From NCBI GenBank assembly GCA_003152075.1, contig PLZG01000021.1, positions 1 to 40,572 of the forward strand: a stretch of 40,572 nt of DNA. Reading direction: 5' to 3'. Below, one piece after another: positions 34,524 to 40,572 of the stretch (position 1 is the first letter of the stretch; every line of letters begins with the position of its first letter). The stretch is from a candidate division FCPU426 bacterium. GTDB taxonomy: Bacteria > Oederibacteriota > Muellerivitia > Muellerivitales > Muellerivitaceae. Position numbers and translations under genes: made by a program. The notes beneath the pieces are model-generated. The model did no database searches, was not told the origin of the DNA, and saw only the letters and a list, made by a program, of their open reading frames with translations.

Positions 34524-34556
34524 GAAATTTTTGTCATTCCGACGATTCCTAGGAAT
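34524..34556. repeat. TGTCATTCCGA repeat fragment upstream of the MFS gene
   Basis: TTGTCATTCCGACGATTCCTAGGAAT resembles, in shortened form, the TGTCATTCCGA...AGGAAT palindromic repeats seen in many bacterial genomes (quoted here in its two halves only). It supplies the AGGA ribosome site of the next gene. A single degraded copy is weak evidence. Confidence 0.25.
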
Positions 34557-34558
34557 AT

Positions 34559-35923
34559 ATGCTCCAGCCCGTTCAAACTTTCCTCTCCTCCGCTTATGAC
34601 CTCGCTGAAGAAGGCTATGAGAATTTCCTGAAGAAACCCCTGTTCCTTTTGGGTGACCATGGTAAGAAGGTCGGTGGATTGTTTCTCGGGCTGCCCCGAC
34701 GGCAAGCGATCGCGGTTTACGGCGGCCTCCTATGGGTTGTCCCCATCGCTATGGTCACGCAATTTGAAAGCCTCTATATGGTTAGACTTGGACTTTCGGA
34801 AACAGAGGTCGGAGTTTACAAGGCATTGATGAATATTGTGGGCCTAGCCGGTTTCTTTATTGGGGGTTATGTCGCGGATTTCTGGGGGCGTCACAAGGCG
34901 ATTGTTTTGTTCGATTCCATCAGTTGGGGGGGCTACTGCCTCTCCCTGGCCTTTGCCTCGGGAAAATGGTGGTGCGTGTCGGCCATGTTCTTCATGGCCC
35001 TGGTTTCGGCTTCCGTGCCGGCCTATTACGGACTGCTTTCCGAGGGGATTACGTCACGGAAACGAACGGTCGTGTTTACCGTTCTTCAGATCGTGAATCA
35101 GGCCCCTTTTGCCCTTTTTTTTCCACTCCTGGGCGGACTCTGGGTCGATCATAGCGGTTTTTTTCCCGCGAACCACCAGATGTACGGGCTCTTTACGGCC
35201 CTGGTTGGAGTGGGGGTTTTCCTTCGCTGGCGTCTTCTACCCGAATCGAAAGCCTATGAGAAGCCACCGGCATCATGGTTTCACGGTTTGCGAGAAGGCG
35301 TCGGGCAATACCGCAGGGCGCTCGGGGGTTTTCTCAAAAAAACCGCCTGCAAGGAGCTCCTTTTTTGCGCCTTCCTGAACGATTGGATACTCAATGTCTG
35401 GGCCATCTACGCTTCCCTTTATTACGTCAACCACCTGGGCCTGAGGGACTCAAATTTGTCCGTTATTCAACAGGGTTCCACTTACGTTGGCATACTGATC
35501 CTGTTCGTATTGATTCCCAATCTCACCCAAAAGTTCATGACCCGCATCCTGGGCCTAGACCATCTCTTTGGAATAGCGGCCCTCCTGATCCTGCTCCTTA
35601 ATGGCGGGGGTGGGAGTAATCCGCTGTTGGTCTGCCTCATCTCGGCTGGGTTAGGCGCGGTGGGCAATGCCCTTCACAATTCCATCACTGTCTCCACCTG
35701 GATGAACATCGTCCAAGAAAAGGAACGGGCGAAGGTGGTGGCCGCTTGTATGGCGCTCATCAAGGTGGGTCTGGTCACGGGCTCACTTGGCGCGCTCTTG
35801 TATGGAAAGGTTTCGCCTTTCAGCCTTCTTTGGCTGATGATTGGGCTTCGAATCTTGGGGTTTGTACTTTTGCGCCGTGTATCGTCCAAACTGGAATTAA
35901 ATAAAAAACGGCAAAGGGGTTAG
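34559..35923 (+). CDS. Major facilitator superfamily transporter
   Basis: 454 residues with about twelve helices. The inter-helix motif A is GGYVADFWGRHKAI, after helix 2. A cytoplasmic N-terminal extension (residues 1-50) is longer than usual and contains AYDLAEEGYENFLKKP. PAYYGLLSEGITSRKR and the GGLWVDHSGF loop are usual positions. The substrate is not identifiable. AGGA precedes the ATG. Two bases separate it from the next transporter gene, so the two are cotranscribed. Confidence 0.85.
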   Translation: MLQPVQTFLSSAYDLAEEGYENFLKKPLFLLGDHGKKVGGLFLGLPRRQAIAVYGGLLWVVPIAMVTQFESLYMVRLGLSETEVGVYKALMNIVGLAGFFIGGYVADFWGRHKAIVLFDSISWGGYCLSLAFASGKWWCVSAMFFMALVSASVPAYYGLLSEGITSRKRTVVFTVLQIVNQAPFALFFPLLGGLWVDHSGFFPANHQMYGLFTALVGVGVFLRWRLLPESKAYEKPPASWFHGLREGVGQYRRALGGFLKKTACKELLFCAFLNDWILNVWAIYASLYYVNHLGLRDSNLSVIQQGSTYVGILILFVLIPNLTQKFMTRILGLDHLFGIAALLILLLNGGGGSNPLLVCLISAGLGAVGNALHNSITVSTWMNIVQEKERAKVVAACMALIKVGLVTGSLGALLYGKVSPFSLLWLMIGLRILGFVLLRRVSSKLELNKKRQRG

Positions 35924-35924
35924 G

Positions 35925-36800
35925 ATGGAAATAGGTTACCTTTACGCTTTGGGGGCCTTCGCCTGCATTGGAAGCTACCTGGTTCCCAGCCGGTTGGCGA
36001 CGGCCAAGGGGCTGGCTTTTTTCCCCTTTATGGGCTTGGGTATGGTGGCGGCCGATACGCTTCTTTGGCCTTTCTTGAAGAACCTTTGGAGCAACCCCCT
36101 TTGGTTTTGGGGCTCGGTTCTTTCAGGCTTGTTATGGGCTTGCGGCCAGGGGCTGGGAAATTTGGCATTGGAAGAGGTGAGCCTGGCCAAGGCCGCCGTT
36201 TTTTTTAATGTCAATTCCTTCATCAATATTGGCGTTGGGTTGGTGGTTTTTCACGAAGCTTCGGGAATACAAACCTATGTGATTCTTCTTGCCGGAGGGG
36301 GCCTTCTTTTTGTGGGGGCTTGGTGGGTGACCCATGTTACCGCCACTCCGTCGAAGGAAGGGAACCTGAAGAAAGGCATCCTCCTCAGTCTGGCGGCGGG
36401 ATTTTTTTGGGGTATCTATTTTGTCCCCGTGAGGGCCCTTGAGGCCTGGCATCCGCAAGCGGGCCTTTCGGCGTTAGACTCCCTCAGCGGGCTATTGTTG
36501 GGCGGCTCCATTCCCGCTTTGCTGACGGGGTTATTCCAAAGAACCTGCTGGACTCTCCGAAATATCGGATTAGGTGCGGCCACCGCCGGGCTTTGGACGG
36601 TGGGTACGGCTGGTTTCCTCTTGGCTATCCAATCCCTTGGGCTTTCCCGGGCGGTTCCCATCATCAACTCCAACACACTGGTCTACGCGGGCTGGTCGCT
36701 TTTCGTGTTCAAGGAATTCCCCTTCTCGCAATGGCCTAAAGTTTTAGCCGGCACGGTGGTGGTGGTGGCCGGGGTTATCCTGATGGCTTTTTCAAAATAA
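35925..36800 (+). CDS. GRP-type sugar transporter (drug/metabolite transporter superfamily)
   Basis: 291 residues, ten hydrophobic helices in two homologous halves. The first half has GAFACIGSYLVPSRLA and SGLLWACGQGLGNLALEEVS; the second has AAGFFWGIYFVPVRAL and INSNTLVYAGWSLFVFKEF. These are typical of the GRP/RhaT/glucose-uptake branch rather than of EamA. It probably imports a hexose or similar by proton symport. It directly follows the MFS gene, which may supply a complementary activity. Confidence 0.8.
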   Translation: MEIGYLYALGAFACIGSYLVPSRLATAKGLAFFPFMGLGMVAADTLLWPFLKNLWSNPLWFWGSVLSGLLWACGQGLGNLALEEVSLAKAAVFFNVNSFINIGVGLVVFHEASGIQTYVILLAGGGLLFVGAWWVTHVTATPSKEGNLKKGILLSLAAGFFWGIYFVPVRALEAWHPQAGLSALDSLSGLLLGGSIPALLTGLFQRTCWTLRNIGLGAATAGLWTVGTAGFLLAIQSLGLSRAVPIINSNTLVYAGWSLFVFKEFPFSQWPKVLAGTVVVVAGVILMAFSK

Positions 36801-36854
36801 CGAATCTGTTTCCCGCTTGAAAGTTCCCGTTGAAATCCACATAATCTTATTCTT

Positions 36855-37430
36855 ATGAAAACTCAAAATAACATCGCGCTTAAGGAATGGGCCGTCGTGT
36901 TGAAGGCCCTCGAGGAAGGGAAGCAAACCATCCTTCTTCGAAAAGGAGGCATTCAGGAAGAGGGCGGGGAATTCAAACCCGAACACTCCGAATTCTTCCT
37001 TTATCCCACCTTTGAGCACGAAACCGCCCAGGACATGAAACCCGATTGGCGCCCACGCCTTGCCGCCATCGAAAAGGAAAATAAAGACCCCAAACGGGTT
37101 CATTTTCGCTTATACGCGGTCGCCGAAAAGGTGGAGAAGGTCACCGATTGGGAAGTCTGCAAAAGGATCATTCCGTTCACCGTGCTGAGCGATTCGGCCA
37201 TCGAAAAAAAATTCAATTATGGCGACTGGCAGGGCCTTTACGTTTTCATTACGCGGGTTTATTCCTTGCCTGTACCCTTGGAACTTCCGATCAAGCCAGC
37301 CTATGAAGGATGCAAGTCCTGGGTTCCACTGGAGACTTCCATGTTCACGGCAGGGTCCTTTTCGGTCATCCCCGAAGAAGCTTGGCCCTATACCCGCGAC
37401 AAGATCTCCAAAGTTTTAACTACCGCCTAA
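36855..37430 (+). CDS. DUF1802 family protein
   Basis: 191 residues. It starts ALKEWAVVLKALEEGKQTILLRKGGI and continues with HSEFFLYPTFEHE and FRLYAVAEKVEKVTDW, features of DUF1802 proteins. No catalytic motif is evident. It has no signal peptide or membrane segment, so it is cytosolic. A gap of 54 bp separates it from the transporter; downstream lies a palindromic repeat. The function is unknown. Confidence 0.8.
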   Translation: MKTQNNIALKEWAVVLKALEEGKQTILLRKGGIQEEGGEFKPEHSEFFLYPTFEHETAQDMKPDWRPRLAAIEKENKDPKRVHFRLYAVAEKVEKVTDWEVCKRIIPFTVLSDSAIEKKFNYGDWQGLYVFITRVYSLPVPLELPIKPAYEGCKSWVPLETSMFTAGSFSVIPEEAWPYTRDKISKVLTTA

Positions 37431-37452
37431 ACAATCCAACCTAAATAATTTT

Positions 37453-37543
37453 AACCACCAAGGCACCAAGAATGGCAAACCTTGGGGTAGTTCTTTTTTT
37501 TTTAAATCAAGTCTTACTTGGTGCCCTTGGTGCCTTGGTGGTT
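37453..37543. repeat. Palindromic CCACCAAGGCACCAAG element
   Basis: AACCACCAAGGCACCAAG (37453-37470) and CTTGGTGCCTTGGTGGTT (37526-37543) are perfect 18-bp inverted repeats. A further CTTGGTGCC unit lies at 37518-37526, inside the right end. Between them is unrelated AT-rich sequence with TTCTTTTTTTTTT. The CCAAGG-type palindrome is widespread in bacterial genomes; this copy is non-coding and ends 20 bases before the next gene. Confidence 0.7.
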
Positions 37544-37562
37544 GATGCCTTATAGTGTTTGT

Positions 37563-38396
37563 ATGAAACTTCAACCTGTTGTGGCGGGTTCCTTTTACCC
37601 CGGGAAATCCAAAGAACTAGAAAGGGTATTCGACTCTTTCGAAAAAGAAAAAGCTCAGTCGATCGAGGGTGAGACTATTGGCATGATGTTACCGCATGCG
37701 GGGTATATCTATTCAGGGGCCATTGCGGCGTTGGGTTACCGTTCGTTATCGGCCTCCTTTGAAACGGTAGTTTTGGCCGGGCCCAGCCATTACGTTTCTT
37801 TTAAAGGCGTCTCCATCTTCGCCGGGGAATCGGTCATGACTCCCTTGAGAGAGATACCCGTTGACCAGGAAGCCTGTCGTTTTCTTATGGATTTTGATTC
37901 CCATATCGCCGAAATTCCCCCGGCCTTCGTCAAGGAACACTCCGTTGAAGTGCATTTTCCATTGGTCCAGCGCTATTTGCCCAAAGCCAAAGTGGTTCCG
38001 ATTGTCATGGGACAGGGGATTCAACAGGCGGTAAAACCCCTGGCTGATGCCCTTCTACTCCTTTGGAAAAAAAAGAAGTTCTTATTCGTCGCCTCCTCGG
38101 ACCTTTCCCACTACCCCACCTATGAAACCGCCGTGGGGGCGGACCAGGAATTTTTAAAGGCTTTGTTGACGGGGGATGAGAAAAAAGTAGATCAAACTGA
38201 TGAGAAAATCATGGGGAAGGGTTATCCGGATTATTATTGTACCCACTGCGGCAAGGAGCCTGTTTCCACCTTGCTTCGGTTCGCCAAGGGGGTGGGGGCC
38301 GAAAGGATTAAGCTTTTGGCTTGCCGGAATTCGGGCGATGTGACGGGAGACCATTCCCGGGTCGTGGGCTATGGAGCGGTGGCATTCTCCAGATAG
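37563..38396 (+). CDS. amrB: Memo-family protein, AmmeMemoRadiSam system protein B
   Basis: 277 residues from ATG 37563; a longer reading only adds residues encoded by the upstream repeat. Memo landmarks: LQPVVAGSFYPGK, MLPHAGYIYSGAIAALGY (His conserved), VVLAGPSHYVSFKGVSIF, KEHSVEVHFPLVQRYLP, ASSDLSHYP (Asp, Ser, His) and YCTHCGKEPV. The family has a dioxygenase-like fold; Memo binds iron or copper in eukaryotes. The bacterial function is uncertain. Its AMMECR1 partner lies 46 bp downstream. Confidence 0.92.
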   Translation: MKLQPVVAGSFYPGKSKELERVFDSFEKEKAQSIEGETIGMMLPHAGYIYSGAIAALGYRSLSASFETVVLAGPSHYVSFKGVSIFAGESVMTPLREIPVDQEACRFLMDFDSHIAEIPPAFVKEHSVEVHFPLVQRYLPKAKVVPIVMGQGIQQAVKPLADALLLLWKKKKFLFVASSDLSHYPTYETAVGADQEFLKALLTGDEKKVDQTDEKIMGKGYPDYYCTHCGKEPVSTLLRFAKGVGAERIKLLACRNSGDVTGDHSRVVGYGAVAFSR

Positions 38397-38442
38397 GAAA
38401 TTTCCATAATTCAACATTCAGAATTCAAAATTGAGGTTTTAA

Positions 38443-39048
38443 ATGAATCCAGCGGAGATGGTTTCGGAAACTGAAAAAGGATTATTGCTTCAATTAGCCC
38501 GTAACGCCATCCAGACTACGGTCCAAAAGGGCCGGAAACTGCCGATGGTGGAATCCCTTTCCCCCCTGCTCCGGGAAAAACGGGGGGTCTTTGTAACCCT
38601 ATGGATGGAAGGGGAATTAAGGGGTTGCGTCGGATTACCATACCCCGTGAAGCCCTTGGCGGAGGCAGTCCAGGAAGCATCAGTTAGCGCGGCTTTGCAA
38701 GATCCCCGCTTTCCACCCGTCCGAGCCGAGGAACTTCGCCAGATTGAAATTGAAATATCGGTTTTGACGCAACCTAAGGATATTGAGCCGGACCAAATCA
38801 AAGTGGGGGTCCATGGATTGATCATCCGCCGCGGCAACCGATCGGGTCTTTTACTTCCCCAAGTAGCTATTGAATACGGCTGGGACAGGGAAACTTTTTT
38901 GTCTCAAACATGCGTTAAAGCCGGCCTTCCGCCGACCGCTTGGAAGGAAATAAGTTCGAACCTTGATGAGCCTGAAGAATCAGATTTTCTTTTAGGGTTC
39001 GAGGCACAAGTTTTCAGTGAAAGTGATTTAAGAAAGAAAACGAAATAA
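38443..39048 (+). CDS. amrA: AMMECR1-domain protein, AmmeMemoRadiSam system protein A
   Basis: 201 residues. The AMMECR1 core shows REKRGVFVTLWMEGELRGCVGLP, with LRGC(I/V)G the family hallmark, then DPRFPPVRAEELRQIEIEISVLTQP and GLLLPQVAIEYGWDRETFLSQTC (each less than a domain, in order). It is found with Memo and a radical SAM enzyme in the AmmeMemoRadiSam set; the radical SAM gene is not in this window. Biochemical role unknown. An AT-rich CAAAATTGAGG leader precedes the ATG. Confidence 0.92.
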   Translation: MNPAEMVSETEKGLLLQLARNAIQTTVQKGRKLPMVESLSPLLREKRGVFVTLWMEGELRGCVGLPYPVKPLAEAVQEASVSAALQDPRFPPVRAEELRQIEIEISVLTQPKDIEPDQIKVGVHGLIIRRGNRSGLLLPQVAIEYGWDRETFLSQTCVKAGLPPTAWKEISSNLDEPEESDFLLGFEAQVFSESDLRKKTK

Positions 39049-39082
39049 ACCCAACTTTTTGTATTTCTTTTTTCCCCCTTCA

Positions 39083-39111
39083 TTGAAAGGAACTTCATTC
39101 AGGCTTATAAT
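39083..39111 (+). promoter_or_regulatory. Sigma-70-like promoter
   Basis: TTGAAA (39083-39088) and TATAAT (39106-39111) are separated by exactly 17 bases. The -10 is perfect and the -35 lacks one base. A start near 39118 gives a leader of about 125 bases before the bifunctional-nuclease gene. The leader has no clear terminator or riboswitch fold by eye. Confidence 0.75.
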
Positions 39112-39243
39112 AGCTTTGTAATAAGGCCTTACGTTTCTTTCGACCCATTGGTTGGTTGACTCCTGCCCTTGCAATATCAGTTGCTATTTCTCGTGATAAG
39201 TTGCTGAATAGAGTAAATTTGCCGGTTTTATGGAGCTTTGACC

Positions 39244-39747
39244 ATGATTGAAATGAAGGTGCGGGGTATCGCCGTCGACCCCAATCTTAAAACGCCCGCG
39301 GTCATTTTGACCGATGAGGAAGAAAAACGTTACCTGCCTATTTGGATCGGTGTCGCCGAAGCTACGGCCATTTTTATCCAACTCAACGAGCAGGTTATCG
39401 CGAGGCCCATGACCCATGACCTTTTGAAAAACGTTATCGACACTTTGGGGGCCAAAGTTACCAAGGTATTGGTTAACGACATCAACCAAAATACTTTTTT
39501 CGCCCGCATTTTCCTGGAAATACTCGATTCCACCGAAAAATACGAAATTGACGCGCGCCCTTCCGACGCGATCGCCTTGGCCCTTCGAACCGGTTCCCCC
39601 ATTTTTGTGGCGGAAAAGGTAGTCATCAACGCCACGATTGTGGACAAGGAAAAATATAAGGAAGAAATGAGCGAGTTTAAGAAATTCCTGGAGAATTTGA
39701 CCCCGACGGATTTCAAAGACTTACCCGGCCAAACCCACGAGGGCTGA
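39244..39747 (+). CDS. Bifunctional nuclease family protein (DUF151/BFN)
   Basis: 167 residues from ATG 39244, with GGAG eight bases upstream. Family landmarks: MKVRGIAVDP, LPIWIGVAEATAIFIQL, RPMTHDLLKNVIDTLGA, FFARIFLEI and IDARPSDAIALALRTGSPIFVAE. Plant members show RNase and DNase activity; the bacterial role is not established. It has its own near-consensus promoter and begins a group that leads into the ATP synthase genes. Confidence 0.9.
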   Translation: MIEMKVRGIAVDPNLKTPAVILTDEEEKRYLPIWIGVAEATAIFIQLNEQVIARPMTHDLLKNVIDTLGAKVTKVLVNDINQNTFFARIFLEILDSTEKYEIDARPSDAIALALRTGSPIFVAEKVVINATIVDKEKYKEEMSEFKKFLENLTPTDFKDLPGQTHEG

Positions 39748-39807
39748 TTTTTTTAATGGCTTTTCCATGTTAAACCAGGGTTTCGGCTGGCCCCTGAAGG
39801 AGCGTCC

Positions 39808-40134
39808 GTGACAGCCCCCCAAGAGTCTCCTGGCCGTTTGGCGTTAACTGATAAGCATTACGTTTTGCTTTTCCACACCACGCACGAAACCATGCACGCC
39901 GAATCGATTCTCAAGAAAAGCCGGATGCGTTTTAAATTGATCCCCCGGCCCCGGGACATCCAGGACGACTGCGGCCTGGGCCTGGTGATCGTTAAGGAAG
40001 ACCAGGCCAAGGCAGAAACCCTGCTTTCCCCGGAGGACGTCTACATCAAGGCGGCTTTTCACATTGAAAAGGACGGACAATGGACAAGGAAAAATTATCC
40101 ACCAGCGCCGATCTCCTACGACTCTCAACCCTAG
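39808..40134 (+). CDS. DUF3343 (putative Se/S carrier-like) protein
   Basis: 108 residues from GTG 39808, with AAGGAG six bases upstream. The core KHYVLLFHTTHETMHAESILKK followed by KLIPRPRDIQDDCGLGLVI is typical of DUF3343 (each below 22 in two parts); Cys in DCGLGL is the conserved candidate sulfur/selenium carrier. Its last 17 codons overlap atpZ in another frame, which fits the poorly conserved tail. A role in energy metabolism is only suggested by place. Confidence 0.85.
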   Translation: MTAPQESPGRLALTDKHYVLLFHTTHETMHAESILKKSRMRFKLIPRPRDIQDDCGLGLVIVKEDQAKAETLLSPEDVYIKAAFHIEKDGQWTRKNYPPAPISYDSQP

Positions 40135-40316
40135 GAATCAGTTTTGTTCTCTGTACTTTCGCGGGACTCGGTTTGGGTTTGCTAATCCATAAATATCTTC
40201 ATTGGGGAACCTGGGTGATCATGGCTGGTTTTGGGTTCGGAGTTATCGCCAGTTACGTGATTCTTTTTGAGGATTTAAAGGCCCTCGATAGCCCAAGAAA
40301 GCCACCTGCTCCATGA
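40080..40316 (+). CDS. atpZ: AtpZ/AtpI-family membrane protein
   Basis: 78 residues with two transmembrane helices (about 15-37 and 41-62: SFVLCTFAGLGLGLLI and GTWVIMAGFGFGVIASYVI). Such proteins precede the F0 genes in many ATP synthase operons and help assemble the c-ring or handle Mg2+. AAGGACGGACA precedes the ATG inside the DUF3343 gene. The stop overlaps the next gene as ATGA. Confidence 0.85.
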   Translation: MDKEKLSTSADLLRLSTLGISFVLCTFAGLGLGLLIHKYLHWGTWVIMAGFGFGVIASYVILFEDLKALDSPRKPPAP

Positions 40317-40572
40317 CGAGTCCCGGTTTTTATAAAAGAAAAAACTTCAAAAACGTTTCCGATAAAAGATCCGAATGGATCTCGTGGGTCGCGGGAGCCG
40401 GCGGCGTCGGAATCCTCGCCTCGCTGATCGCCTATTATTTCCGCCAGAAGGATTTGGCTATCGGGCTTGGGTGGGGAAGTGTTTTCAATGTCCTTAACTT
40501 TTACTGCCTAAAAATCTTAACGGAAAAAGTTTTAAGCCGGGGTGAAGTGGATGGCCCCAGGTTTTTTTGGAT
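40313..40572 (+). CDS. atpI: ATP synthase subunit I (AtpI), partial at window edge
   Basis: Translated by hand from ATG 40313: open for 86 codons to the edge. After a basic N-terminus (YKRKNFKNVSDKRSE) comes a helix SWVAGAGGVGILASLIAYYF and a second one around GWGSVFNVLNFYCLKIL, the usual pattern of ATP synthase protein I, which assists c-ring assembly. The F0 genes would be expected beyond the window. Confidence 0.8.
   Translation, partial: MTSPGFYKRKNFKNVSDKRSEWISWVAGAGGVGILASLIAYYFRQKDLAIGLGWGSVFNVLNFYCLKILTEKVLSRGEVDGPRFFW

Noticed and set aside
37453-37543. CCAAGG repeats as a CRISPR array
   Set aside because: Only two inverted copies plus one partial unit, with no regular spacers; it is a palindromic element.

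Overview
The window is a dense, mostly plus-strand stretch of a diderm bacterial chromosome. An outer membrane is implied by two SurA-like lipoproteins, a PpiC protein ending in a beta-barrel-like domain, and a c-type cytochrome/iron permease. Bacterial housekeeping genes are present (mfd, recQ, argJ, thiL, tsaE, tsaB, rimI, the start of an ATP synthase cluster), together with a Rex repressor. I see no phage, plasmid, IS transposase, CRISPR, tRNA or rRNA. TTG and GTG starts are frequent and many neighbours overlap by ATGA or GTGA. Intergenic gaps carry several different palindromic repeat families. This suits a free-living, uncultivated diderm lineage; I cannot assign a phylum from sequence alone.

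Layout. 1-3054 (minus): mrp with a C-terminal DUF971 domain, a terminator, then a cytochrome c/FTR1 iron permease under a promoter whose spacer is filled by a Fur-box-like palindrome. 3055-3422: a divergent gap with a MITE-like element. 3423-10172: a GDP-mannose pyrophosphorylase/phosphomannomutase fusion whose mutase half looks dead, a secreted hypothetical protein, recQ (minus) and a separate intact phosphohexomutase. 10306-17040: signalling and redox genes (class III nucleotide cyclase, AAA+ ATPase with an Orc1/Cdc6-like layout, a cutA remnant followed by intact cutA, a histidine kinase/response regulator pair, rex, a GNAT acetyltransferase and a membrane polyprenol/diacylglycerol kinase-like protein). 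17041-17600: a Rex-operator-like palindrome, a sigma-54-like promoter, a 51-residue ZAS zinc-finger protein and a strong terminator.

17850-25544: mfd, then three consecutive SurA-family genes (a SurA_N lipoprotein without isomerase domain, a PpiC lipoprotein, and a PpiC protein joined by an acidic linker to a predicted eight-stranded barrel), then an S4-domain protein. 25611-32303: a GT-C membrane glycosyltransferase, gph (minus), then the closely spaced run argJ-thiL-DJ-1/PfpI-tsaE-tsaB-rimI. 32272-37430: a second GT-C-like membrane protein (minus), an MFS transporter, a GRP-family sugar transporter and a DUF1802 protein. 37453-40572: a palindromic repeat, the Memo and AMMECR1 halves of an AmmeMemoRadiSam set without its radical SAM gene, a bifunctional-nuclease-family gene behind a near-consensus promoter, a DUF3343 gene and atpZ-atpI at the edge.

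The most unusual feature is the chaperone trio at 21619-25167. Its products appear to be anchored in three different ways, and one seems to be a periplasmic isomerase covalently joined to its own outer-membrane barrel. Assignments rest on motif reading; no database search or structure prediction was run.
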